Shown here one piece after another: positions 20,101 to 33,500 of a stretch of DNA of 64,000 nt. The number at the start of each line of letters is the position of its first letter. The first letter of the stretch is position 1. The DNA is from Dromaius novaehollandiae (lineage: Eukaryota > Chordata > Aves > Casuariiformes > Dromaiidae). The notes beneath the pieces are model-generated. The model was given only the letters and a program-made list of their open reading frames with translations, did not search any database and was not told the DNA's origin. The stretch lies in NCBI RefSeq assembly GCF_036370855.1, contig NC_088110.1, forward strand, positions 25,358,001 to 25,422,000, in the 5' to 3' direction. The position numbers and the translations under genes were made by a program.

Positions 20101-23100
20101 GTTTTCCCTTCTGTGCTTTGCAGACCTTTCTTAGATTTTATTGGTAGACCACGTTGCTCTTGACAAGAATTGGAGCAGTGATGCATTCAGTCAGGACTCC
20201 AGGATGTCTCCAAAGGCATCCAGTGAACTGCTTCATAACCTGGTTTGAGTGTGGTCAGTAGGCAGTAAGCTGGTTTGTTCACAGCTTTATTTACAGCGCC
20301 CTGTACTAGACCTCTGCATGTGACCCTGAGACATGTCATTAACTAAAGATTTGGACTCTGCTCTGGTGTCTCTTGGGTCACAGACTCGACTTAAGCTGGT
20401 GCCAGAAGAATAGCTCTGCCGTGGACTGACAGTCAAGCATCCTCCCACCAGGTCTTGATGCTTGAAACATGTAACGCCAACCCACGCTTCATCTGCTGAG
20501 TGGTCAGTCATTGCATCCTGTATGCATGCAACTTTTTAGATACAGATTTTTCTGTAAACTCAGATTCTTTTGCAGAATAACAAGCTTTGAACAGCTTACA
20601 GCTTTTGGCAGTCAACTTAAAAAATTCAGAAGGTTTAACTTTTTGGCCCTGGCTCTTGTCTTTCAGCCAGTAGCAGGCAAACAAACCTGAACGGTGCAGA
20701 AATACAGAGTATTCTTTTGATTGGTTTTTGGATAGAAATGATACAATGGCAAGAGAGATACATTGGTTAGGGGATTAGGCTTGACTAGGTACTACTGAAA
20801 ATGTTCCCCTCACACGTGACTCTTTTAGAAAAAGAAGGAAAAATGGAGGCATTGTGTTTAGCTGATATCTTGAGGAAGCATATCTGCTTGATTTATGTGG
20901 AAGAGAAAGAAAATTAAGGGTTTTTCAAATTAGTCATTCTGAAGCAATAATTCTTGCTGAAGTAAAAGATGATAAGAATAAAAACATTGACAAAACCAGG
21001 TCTCATCTGCAGAAGGGGCAAGTATGGTGGGATAGAGTTTCTGGCTTTCTCAAGAGGGTAAACCATGGTGTAGTACCTTACTGTGTTTTGAGCAGCCTGT
21101 GGAACTATGATTCAGTTTGAATATATTATGTCATATGAAAAAGGCTTATGCCTTTAATATATTAAGGTTCTTCCTGAATTTTGATGTGTGCAAGTTCAGT
21201 GCATACTAGCAACATCCTCAGAAAGCCCTTTCAGCAACCAAATTATAACGTTTGAGTTTTCTTCTTGTTTGTTCTTAGTGTCACAATAGGAAGTCTAGGT
21301 GCAGACTACCTGAAGTGTTCTTTTTTTGAGTGACACTCAGACGTTTATGATTCCTGAGCCGTAGGTCACATGCTGGAAAAGCTGCTTTTTGTCAAGCACA
21401 GAGCTTTGATAGCAGTAATAGTGGAATCTAGGGGTAGTCTAGGGTAGCTTGGGCAAGATGTTTGGAGATCCAGTCAAATCTCTCATACCTTCTTCAACTG
21501 TGCACTGGAAGTTATAGAATACATCAGGGTTTGCTGTGTTGGAAAACTGAATTGTTTGGTGCAATCTATTATTTATTCCAGTTTCTAGTAACTTGCCTGT
21601 TACTGGAGTCAGATGTACAGGTTTGTCATTTCTGAAGTCACCTCAGAAACTCTTTAAAAGTATAGTGTTGTGTTTACCACTGTCCGTTTCTGTAGTAATA
21701 AATTTAAGTGATAACTTAAACCTCAGTTACACATTTATAGAAATGCTTGGCTCTAAGCTTCTGGATCTCAACAGAAGGTCCTGAAAAAGACCGAGAGCTT
21801 ATATTTGAACTTATAAAAATCTCTGCGAAGAGAGAGGCATTGATGGCTTTGCACTCTTTTGAACCCATTGCATTTCTGGTGTCCCTCTCGTAAAGCAGGG
21901 AAGGAAGAAGCTTTTCATAAGTCAGCTTTTCATGTTGATTGTACAAAGAGCTGCATCTTAGCTGGACTAGGATCTCTTCCCAGGAGTTTCAAAAAGTTGA
22001 GCAGCATCTGAATGATTGATGGTTGTACAGTTGGTAAGCAGTTCTCGAATGTTCATTCTGGACTGCAGACTAGAAACTACTTTCTGTTTTGTTTTGGAAA
22101 GCATAGGATTTGGTCCTTGTTTATAGGACCTCTAAATTATTTCGGAAGGCTGCTGATCCCATACAAGATATAAAGTGGATAGCATCGTCAAGAATAAAGT
22201 CTTCCCGGTTACATAGGCAAGCTGTGGTTTTTCTGATACTGAGGCAAACTTGGATTCTGTTTTCTAAAAAACATGAAATGTTACCAGGTTACTTCCATGT
22301 GGTTTTCAGATCAAAGTTTGACACAACTATAGATAGATTGTAAGAAATTTCTTAGGAAATCTGATTTCCATTTTACTATTGCAAAAGGATGGACTGACTT
22401 TTGAAAAATCACATGTTTAAAGTTTTTAAATATTTGTATTACTATTTTATATAATTTAATGCGGTAATTACCATGGAGATTAAACTCACTTTCTAGTGAC
22501 TGTACCAGGGAATAGAAAGAACTATACTGTTGGCAAGTTGAACAGTAGTAATTAACCGAGCTCAGTGCTCTGGCATTACGTACCTTAAACTCCTGTGAAT
22601 GCTGAGCATTTGTTCAGTTTGTTTTGGAAAGTTCAGGTGAATTTGGCTTTCCTACAAATTTTTCACTTCAAAAGAGGCATTACACATAACTGGAAACTGT
22701 GCTTCTGTTTGTCACACAGATGTGACATAGCATGGGACTTAGATACTAGAAAAGAATAGTGAGGTTTTCTTTGCCAAAAAAAAAAAGTTACATGTCAATG
22801 TAAAGCACTCCATTATCTGAATATACATAAAACTATGTTGACTATCTCTTTATTTCTTTTTCTTTGCTGGTTTAGAGAAGGGGCAGAAGGAAGCAGTCAT
22901 TTTCTGAATCTCTCTTTTTTTGTTGATTTTTTTTTTAATTGAAAAACCCAAAGCTAGCAGCACTACCACCACCACCTTGGCACACACCTGATTAACTTAA
23001 ACTTTAAACTTTTCTGAATATAGTTTTAACATATACATTTTGGAGTATACATACAGTGGATATCAAATTGCTATCTCTGATGTTGCTTTTGGTCACATTG

Positions 23101-26100
23101 CAAGCTTTACAAAATTAGTACGGCCCCCAGAATTGATTAAAAATTATAACTGCTGACAGGCCTTGGTAGGAATAAACATATTTTGTTGGTTAAAGCAGCT
23201 GATATTTGATAAACTAAACTTAAAATCCTATCAGTCCTGCAAAGGAAGGAATTAGTACAGATTTCCAAGCAAACCAGTTCCATCAGTGAGTGATCCTTTG
23301 GGTTGGTTTGGAGAGGGAGAGCAAAATTTTCTTTCTTTGTCCGTTAACTTATTTATAGGTTGACACTTCTCAATAATTTCTGATTATATTTAGGGTTGCC
23401 TAGAGCCTGTTAATTCAGGAGAGCTTGATGTCAGTTTATTGGTCAGCAAAGCTCCAAGAGTTCATTTCTGAAGTGGGAGGAAAGGGGCCATTTCACATAC
23501 AGTCCTTTGGACAACATGTTGGTATATTTCCATTTAAAAAAATGTAAATTTGCCCTACAAGACTTAGCAAGCATTTAGAGGTAAGACCTGGGTTTTTTTT
23601 GTCTCAGTTGCACGTCCACCACATTGTCTTTTCATGGTAGAAGCTCTGTTGTTTTGGACTTTAACTTCGAGAGTAATCCTGCTTCTGATCCAAAGAGCCT
23701 ATCTGTGAAGTGAAAGAGTTGCAGTGTATGTGCTTGAAGTACCTGAGGTCAGTTAACTTCTTGAGGTGTGTCCTTCTGTTGACTACAGAGGAAGTCTGGA
23801 TGACTAGATGCTTTTAGATGGTGACTGTTTTGTGAAATCAGTCCTGCCTTAATTATAAGCTGGCAGCTGTAAAGCTGTCAGTAGTAGTGCAAATACTGTA
23901 GAATAATCATTAAAAAGAATCATTAAATATTTTTGTGCTGTGTGAATGATGTATAATGCCAGTTAAAGTTTAGTAGAATACAGGTCTTACCAAACAAACT
24001 TGGTCTTGATACTTAGAAATTTCAAGCTTGGTCACCAAAGACATCAGCCATTTGTTGTACTACATGATGTTCTGATGTCATTGATTGAAAAGCAATACAC
24101 AACCAATAAAACTGGTTGGTTGATGTCTTACAAACTGGAAATCATTATTCAGTGTAAGGGGTTTTTGGAGGAGAGGTTGTCCAAATGAAGAAAAGTAGAC
24201 TTATACTGTTCAGTTGCTCTGTTAATGATCTATGGCTAAAAGAAAACGGAAAAAATCAGGAAATGTAGATTGTGGGAGTGATAAATATTGACAAGTCAGT
24301 GCTACAGACTGATCTAGGTGGTTTAACATATAGTATTCTCTGGAACTGACTGCTTTTCAATATAGCTCGATGTATTTATGTAAAAAACTAGTATACTAAA
24401 TAGTAGGGGAAGGGGATGTGACTTGCAAAAACTGCTTCTGAGAAGGCTTGTGGATTGAAGGGGCATGAGCGAATGTGCCATTCAGTTGCAAAATCAGAGT
24501 AATCGAGGTTGGAAGGGCCCTTTGGAGACTGTCTAGTTCAACCCCCTCTTCAAGGAGGGTCAGCTAGAGCAGGCTGCTCGGGACTGTGTCCGGTTGGGTT
24601 TTGAATACCTCCAAGGATGGGGACTCCACAACTCCTCTGGGCAACCTGTTTCGGTGTTCAACCACCTCACAGTAAAAAAGTGGGTTTTTATGTTCGGGCA
24701 GAATCTCCTGTGTTTCAGTTTGTGCCCATTGCCTCTTGTCCTGTCAATGAGAAGAGTCTGGCTCCGTCTTCTTTACACCCTCCCATCAGATATTTATTCA
24801 CATTGATAAGATCCCCCCTGAGCCTTCTCTTCTCCAGGCTAAATAATCCTAGCCCTGTGAGATTTTCTTCGTATAAGAGATGCTCCACCCTTTAGTCATC
24901 TTCGTTGCCCTTTACTGGACTTGCCCCAGCAGGTCCATGTCTTTCTTGTACTGTACAGCCCAGGAGTGGACGCAGCACTCCAGGTGTGGCCTCACCAGTG
25001 CTGAGTAGAGGGGAAGGATCTCCTCCCTCAGACTGCTGGCGATGCTCTTCCTAATGCAGCCTGGGATGCTGTTGGCCGCCTTTGCCACGAGGGAGCATTG
25101 CTAGCCCATGTCCAACTTGTTGTCCACCAGGACCCCCAAGTCCTTCTCTGCAAAGCTGCTTTCCAGCTAACCAACATCTGGCCTGTACTGATCAACATCT
25201 GGCCTGTCCTGGTGCGTGGAGTAATTTCTGCCTGAGGCAGGACTTTGCATTTCCCTTTGCTGAACTTCATGAGGTTTTTCTCTGCCCATTTCTCTAGCCT
25301 GTCAAGGTCCCTCTGAACAGCAGCACAACCATCTGCTACATCAGCCACTCCTCCCTGTTTTGTATCCTCAGCAAACTTGCTGAGGATGTGCTGTGTCCCA
25401 TTATCCCGGTCATCAGTGAAGATGTTAAACAGTACAGGACCCAGTATTGACCCCTGGGATACTCCGCTAGTGACTGGCCTCCAGCTGGAGTTCGTGCCGC
25501 TGATCACAACCCTCTGAGCTCTGCTGTTTTCAGTCCACCTCCATGTCCACTTATCTAGCCTGTACTTCATCAGCTTGTCCGTGAGCATGTTACAGGAGAC
25601 AGTGTCAAAAGTCTCGCTAAAGTGAAGATAAATGACATCCGCTGCTCTTCCCTTATCCACCAAGGCAGTAATCTCATTGTAGAAGGCTATTAGGTTGTCT
25701 TTTCTGATCTGAGTATACTAAACCTGATGTTTTGGGAGAAATTTCTCTTACACCCATTTATTCAGGTTAGCACCTGAATCCTTCCTACCGTATGTTGCAG
25801 TTCTAAAAATGTCTTTTCTTTAAATGTACTATTTGAGTTAATTTGTCAAAGCATAAAAGTCTTATGCTGATGATATCTAAAGAGAAGGGGAAATTTCTTT
25901 TCTTGTCTTTCTTTTTAGAAGTCATCCCTCTGCAGGATTCTCATGTGTTTTTCTCCCAGCTGTATTTGGAAGAGAAATTTGTTTAAGTAGAGTTCTTTTT
26001 TATCTTTCAGTCATTGTAAGTCATTGTATTGGGGTCTGGGGATTTTTGTGCAGTATTCCTGATTTTGTTTCTTGTCATTGTTTCTTCCTGCTACTCCTTG

Positions 26101-29100
26101 AATCATGGATAGAAAATGATCACTGTGGATTGTATGGGTTATGCCCATTGCTTTTCCTCTCCATTTCCCCTCTGCAATGTAATTCTTCAAGTGCTACAGT
26201 TTTGACAGACGGGAAGCACAGACCCCAAGGATGTGTGCTTGCCAGACCTTTTTGGAGGAGCAGAACAACCAGTATGTCAGTGCTCCCTAACACTCTAACT
26301 GCAATAAGACATAACCTTTCTTGTATTCTCAAACTCCTTTCTTGTATGTTTTGACAGGAGACTGGAGCCCACGGAAAAACCCCTTCAGATTGTGTATGAC
26401 TACTTGGCTGGGTTAGGTTTTGAGGATCCTGCCAGAATGCAGGAAGAAGCAGCAAACTCTGATCTCAGCTGTATGATTCGCTTTTACAGTGGTAAGAACT
26501 TGTATACCTGCATGCTGTCAACCTTCCTGTAGCTTTAACTATGAGATGGAACTCAGCTGAAGCACAGGTCAATGACTATTGGGTTTATAGATGGCTGCAT
26601 CAAACAATATATCTGTAGGCATTTCTTAAAATACCGTGTTTTCAAAATTAATAGAAAAAGCATAGTGAATTTTGTAGTTCTCTTGACCGTATCTATGCCT
26701 TGGAGAAAAGACAACTCCATAGGAAGCCACAAGATTGCTCTGTTATCTTTATTTCTTAATGTTATGACAAACAGCTCAGAGCTCCAGGTGGGGTCAGAAA
26801 CCTACTGCAGTTCACTGTAGATAAGCCATTTCAGGCAACCTGCCTGAAAATTGTATTTCCAAAAGATGTATGCATACAAGGAAAGAGCATCCTGGTTAAA
26901 TACGTATACGTATATCATCCTTTATTACAGAGCCTGTGGTAACAAGATTTATAGTCAGCAAAACAGAATGTATGACCCATTTAGGGGATTAGAAGCCTTT
27001 CTTGTGTTTCTCACGTGGGTTCTTAACATGTCATATCAGTCTATCAGGAGGAAGAATTCATAGGGTGAATGGATTTCTCTCACAGGAGAAGAATGCAGTA
27101 TTTCACACTTCAGAACGTTTGCTGTTGGAGTGTATTCAGCATTTTAGCTTGCGGCTAACAGAGGTTGCCAGAGAGCAGGTGCTGCAGCCTCTTGATTCTT
27201 CCCCAGCTCTGTGAGCTGGCTCCATGTGGAGGGAAGGTTTGTTTCCAGGGTCAGCACTGTTCTAATGATCTAATATTTATATTCAGTGTAGATTTTAAAA
27301 GGGTTCGTATCTACTGAAATATTCTTACTTTGCTTGTGACTACTTTGAAGTGTCTCTAGGATTCTTTTATGCTCTTCTGACTGGAGCCAAACACTTCCTA
27401 AAATGCAGCTTTTCTTTATCAGAGAACAATGTTACTTGGAATAGATTTTTGTGCATTCATTGCAGTTTGGTCTTTTGTCATATGGTTTAAAATGCAGGTA
27501 TTGAAATAAGCTTCAGTGTATCCTATCAAGATGTTCGTTTTGGGACTTCATTGCTATTAATTCTCATAGTGCTATTTTCTCCTGATTAAGTAGGATTGTA
27601 GAATGACAGATTATAAGGAGAGAATGACCATTCCAGTCATCTAATTTGACTAAGATTATAAATCTAATAAGACTAAGATTGTGTCACTCTTACCTTCTCT
27701 TAAATAAACTAATGATCAAATCTTTGTCTGTCACTGAAGCAAGTTTTTTCCAATTCTTTAATTATTCTTTGTTCTGTAAGTGGTTTCTGCATATCGGTTT
27801 CCATTCTTCTTGTACATTCTCTGGTTTATATGTCAGTGGATTTAATTAGTTCTTCCAGTCTGTCTCATACTGGTAGTTCATGTCCCACTGATTGAAAAGA
27901 ACATGAAAGACTCGGTGAATAGTATTTGTCTCCAAGGACAGGGGTCTTTGTGTCTCAATGTAGAGTTTTATATTTTGCTATGCTGAAGATCCCATTATTT
28001 ATCGCCAGCTTTCAGAAAATAATTATGTATTTTGACCTGTTCTTTGTCCAGGTCTTTTAAAATACTTTCAACATAAATCTTGTTGAAGAAAGAGTAGAGA
28101 ACAGTGCAGAACCAAGAGTGGATTCCTGATGCATCTCCTGAAACACACTTTTAAAATAATGATTCCTTGTTTATAATTACTGCCAAACATACCAGCTGTC
28201 AGAATTGTATTTGCTTAGCATGTCTCATATAATTCATACTGCTCTTCTTGCTTAAAAGGAATATTGAGCAGCACAGAAGTGATAATATTTATTGTTGCAT
28301 AAGTATTTGTTATTGAAGCTCCATCAAGGTGCTTAATGCCATTTGTAAGTCCTCTTTAATTTATATTTTAGTTTCTGGATGATGACAGCATTTTGAGTCA
28401 TCATTTAGCCCAGACAGCCACAGTTTGAACCTGTTTCAGAAGCATCCACTGTAAAGAGTCAACACGAGACTACTTAAAGTGACCATTTGAAAGAAATGGA
28501 GACAGTAACTGTAGCAAATACGACATATTTGAAGTTCTCTCCTTTATACAGAACGCTCCCTCTCCCTCCCCCAGAGTGAATGTTTGCAGAGTCCTGTTTT
28601 ATTGATCAGGAGAGTAACTAACAGTAGGCAGTCACTTTGTTCACATTTTCCAAGCCTGTTTTTCCAGCTATTTATAAGAAACTTTGTCTTTTAATGTTTT
28701 TTGCTGTTTTTTTAATGATTTCTGCCCCTTTACTTGCGTGCTCCACAGCTAATAATGCCCATGGCACAGCCTACAGCCAGTCAGTGCTCTAGTCCTTTTG
28801 TTTAAATCGTCTTCAGGGAAATAACTTTCATTCTTCTGCAGCTGTTTTCTCCAGGCCTTCTTTTAAAGCCCGGTGGAAGCCACTTACTTGGTGGCTTCTG
28901 TAACTGTAACGTCTCACTCAGTAAGACTTTGCAATTACTTTTTCAGCTTGGTCTGAATGAAGGGTATTTGGCATGCGCATCAGTTTGACGAGGCCTGTCA
29001 TTGCTGGTAGATTAAAGACACACTACACGGTCACCATCGTACGCCTTTCAGTATACTGTTATAATGGCTGCTCATCATTACAAAACTGTAAACATCAGTG

Positions 29101-30141
29101 CACCCACCGAGGAAGTTGCTTGTCTTTCTGCATGAGATTTCTTTCTTGAGTACACTAATATGTCTTGTCTTTACTCGTCCTTTACAATAACTGATTTTGC
29201 TTGTTACAGCTGTGTTGCTATTTGCGCTCTCACAGCTGAGAAAAGAACAAAAGGAAAATAAAGGCTACTGTCCCTTTTTTCTTCAGAAAAGCCATGCCAA
29301 GTGGAGCAGTTAGATCGCATCTTGCTCTCTGGAGTCTATAATGTGCGCAAAGGAAAGACCCAGCTGCACAAATGGGCAGAACGCTTGGTGATTCTCTGTG
29401 GTACCTGCCTCATTGTGTCCTCTGTGAAAGACAGCCACACAGGGAAGATGCACATCTTGCCTCTCATTGGAGGAAAGGTGAGACTTTTTCTTCATTGACT
29501 TCCTGTGGCTTGGGAAGGAAGAAGGGATTACAGCTATAGGTATTATCCACAAAAAGTTAATCTAGGATTTTGCAGCAAATTACTCCATGAACAGGTGCAG
29601 AGAGAGTTGCACAGCTCCTTTCTACTTACTTTGCTAGGTGGTTTTAAGGCTAATAAAATGCTTAGAGACACTGGTTCTGCTTGCACATTAGCAGCCAGTG
29701 TTGCTAATGGGTATCTCAGAAATAATTACTTATTGGGTCTGCTTCAGCAGAAAGATGCTAGAAGGGATTTACTTCTGTGTTTCTCTGCAATGACTTTACA
29801 GCTGTGTTTTCAGCAGTGCTGTAAATTGCTGGAGTTTAGACAAGCTGATTTTGTTCTCATTTTTCCCATTGCAGGTGGAAGAGATGAAACGTCGGCAGTA
29901 TACGCTTGCTTTTACATCTGCTGGAGCCCAAGCACAAACGTACCATGTTTCCTTTGAAACGCTGGCAGAATGTCAGCGGTGGCACCGACAGGCATCCACG
30001 GTGAGGCTCTGGAGGCTGCAGTAGCTAGGGTGGCGGGCAAAAGGGCTGGAGCGAGTTCTGGTACAGGTTTGGTCTGAAGGCAGAGACTAAGCCATGATGC
30101 TGAAGAAAGTACCTAGGACACTTTCCAGCTTTCGTCTTTTT

Positions 30142-30179
<38 letters not shown>

Positions 30180-30521
30180 CTGTACTGCAGAGGCTTTCTT
30201 TCAGCATTCTCTTGGTGCTCCATCTGTGCAGCAGTAGAAATTCTACATTTATTCATGCCCATTGCACCTGTTCAGAGTAGCTAGAACAACCCCCCAGAGA
30301 CTGGGTGACTTTATAGCCCTGGAAACCTGTAAATTGTTCCTGCTGCTGTACCTGCATCTGCCTGAACTGTGGCCCATACTGGCATGGGGCCATGCTGATA
30401 GCTGGAAGTTAACGCAGAGATCATAGGTCAGCAGGGGAAGTGTAGCTTGTTTAGAGTTGTATCCTCGTTCCACATTAAAGCACAATTAGATGGAGATAGC
30501 TCAATGCTGAGCCACACTTTA

Positions 30522-30560
<39 letters not shown>

Positions 30561-33500
30561 CTAAATATTATGAAATATTAAATTATTTACAGGATAATGC
30601 AAGTCATAAAATCTGGAACGAAGCATCTAAGAACTGGAGACAAAGCATATGTAATGAAAGAAGATCTGATATTTGCAGAGACTTATGAAATGTTCCAAAA
30701 ACATGATTTATAAAACCTGTCCATCATAACAGAAGTGATATTCCTAATAATATTTCCTGAGCAAGCAAACAGAAGAAGGTTAGAAGGAACAGATAGGCCA
30801 AGCACAGGTTCTGTAATCCCTAAAGGACTGAACTAGAAAGTCATCTGCTTCCTGTTGCTGCTTGCAACTTTGCATGTGGAAGGTTCACAGAGGTTATGCT
30901 TCCTCAACAGTTTCCTCAGCGAGAGATGATTTTCTCCCTTGAGGTGGTCCTCTTATGGTCTAACTTTTAGGCAGGCTCCATGATGCACACAGGGCAGAGT
31001 ACGGCTTTCCATGTGTTCTTGTTGATATCCAGATATGCCTTCATGTCATGTGGCTTGCAGAGACAGTAGTAGCAAATGGCATAAACTCACACTGCATGAA
31101 CTCCATTTTCTGCATGGACTGTACCTGTGTTTGGTGGGTATATGGGAGTTCTTTCATTTTCTAGCAGTTTGTTTACCACTTGCATTCTTTAGCCTTCCAT
31201 TAGATTATCACTAGACTGAATCAGAGAAAAATTGTTGGTGCAGCTGCAACTCCTCCTCCTTTTCAGGTTGCGTCTCTGCGACTTAGCATGGTTGATCTTT
31301 CGTGCTACAGCCTCGAGGAAGTACCTGAGCACCTCTTCTACAGTCAGGACATCACCTACCTCAACCTACGACACAATTTTATGAGACCAAGTGGAGCAGG
31401 GAGTCTTGACTCTCTTTGCAGGTCTGCAGAGAATTACTTTTCTACTACTTTGGGGGTTCTGGACGCATCCACCTAGGGATGGAGAAGAGGGAGTGAATTG
31501 CCCATTCTGGTGGGATGTGCACATCTTGGTAAAAAATTGGTCTTCTGGAAGTTCTATCAAATGAGGGGACTAGGAAACTGAAAACGCTGCAGGCAGGTGT
31601 AAGCTTCCAACAATTGACAGTATTCATGAACTCCCTTCCACAGGTTCTGTTTAAGTTTGAGCTGAATCTTGCAGAGTGATTTGCCATTTATATAAACAAG
31701 ATGCAGAAGTGGTATACTGCTACTTGCTAAACAGCATTTCAGGGTATAAAATAAAAGGTGAGGGAAAGCATAATGCTGCTGTTGTGGGTAAAAGTTTGTA
31801 GGAAAAAGTGCAGATCTGCAAAAGCCTGTTTTAGTAGGTTCTTAATGTTAACATGCATTTGGAATTGGCAGAGGGCCTTGAGACTCCAGCTTTATTTTGG
31901 AAACTTGTAACGATCTGCTTTTAAGAGGCTGGCAGTTGTACAATGGTATGGAGGTATGATGCAGTCGTCTCAGGTAAATGAAGCAGTATTACAGAAATAT
32001 TTTCTTAATAAATTCTTAAAACCGTAACAATTCATAGGAAGATTAGTGTTGATATCTATATGGTACGCATGCAAAAAAATGCAAGAAGTCATTCTATGAA
32101 GTTCTAAAATCCATTAAGCAGCCTGTAGTAATATTGTCAAATGTCCAATGTCTTTGGAAAACATTGTGCCTTAAGAGAAACACATTTTGAGAAACCTTGC
32201 AAACATGAAGTCTGGTTTCTTTTTGCATCTCTAGATGCCTATTACCAGAGTATTTTTGTTTTCTTACAGTGTAATGACATGCTTGGGTATCCATGAGGGT
32301 ATATGGAAAAAAACCGCTCAACTGTGGGAGTTCTTTGCAGTTTCATTGCGAGCAAAATTCTAGTCTGTTTTTGTTTTACTTCTGAACTTATTTAAATATT
32401 TTCTAACTGCTGAATTCTAATAGATTCGGTTACTGGAAAAGCTGCTTAAAACATTTCAAGCTTTTGCTTTCTACTTCTCTTTTCAAATACATTGCATGAT
32501 GTGGAAAGCTATGTCAGAACTTTATTTTCTAAAATGCAGTATCCTTGGTTCATAGGATCAGCAAAGGGACTTGAGATTTTTTTCGACCTTGCACGTAGTT
32601 AACAATAGATATGACTTATCAGAAACTTGACTCTTTTCCTGTCAGTGACTATGTCTGATGAAGCTAAAATTCTCAAGCAAACAAGAACTATAAAAGGAGT
32701 CCTCACTTCAAACAATCTTGGATAAATGATAGGTAGCATTAGGTAGCCCGTATAAGGATGTTCATTGCCTTTTGAACAGATTTTCTTTCTGAGTTGTTGA
32801 GGATGTTTGTCAGGTCACAGCCTCAGATGAAGGAACCTGCTCACCTTGCAGTTGGTGTTTTCCGTGCCTAGCGACTGACAGTCCTGAACAGTGGAGCTTT
32901 CTGCAATGGCCAGATCTTTTCCTCCGAGGCAGACTCTGGAGCTCTGGGAGTCTAGTTAACTATAGTTTCAATAATGGAACAAAAAGAATTATTTCAGAGA
33001 AAGAAAATGTTAAGCAAAGGATTTCTAGCTTAGTACCTCCCTTTTCTAGAACACCTTGTCAGGTCTGATCATCTTTGGGAGAGTTGGGTGTGTGTGTGTG
33101 TACACATATATATGTTACCTAACTAGTTGATACAGAGTTGTACTGAGATGCTTTGTCAATGCAGCAGGATGTTGCATTAACCTGGAAGAGGATACCCGCT
33201 TCTGTCTCAAGTTTGGGCTGCTGGAGCAGAGGGTGGCCGTCCCATTGTTGATTTGTTGCTGTGCTTCCATATCTCTCTGCTGTAATCCCAACACGCCTTT
33301 TGAGAGCAAAACTGAGGAGCCATAATGAAAGCAGAACTTGACTTTACTAAATGGAAGTATTGGTTCTGATGACACTCCAGGAAAAGGAACCTGCAAGCAT
33401 TTCAGGACCCTTATTACCTATCGTTCATGTATACAACTTGAATGACAGTTGGATTTTCATTCCATTTCTACATCCCTTACTACTGGAGAATACTGGTGCA

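Larger units (their letters stand above)
17448..26357 (+). other. PHLPP2: PHLPP2 intron 2 (8.9 kb)
   Basis: This is the longest PHLPP2 intron. It contains a short telomere-like repeat (18144-18170) and a 5'-truncated CR1 LINE in reverse orientation (24485-25700). Open frames such as the one at 18576 lack any family resemblance. No other gene or RNA was recognised. Confidence 0.85.

Noticed and set aside
25028-25663. 211-codon - strand frame considered as a host gene
   Set aside because: It is the reverse transcriptase of a CR1 LINE with a degraded catalytic motif, not a host gene.
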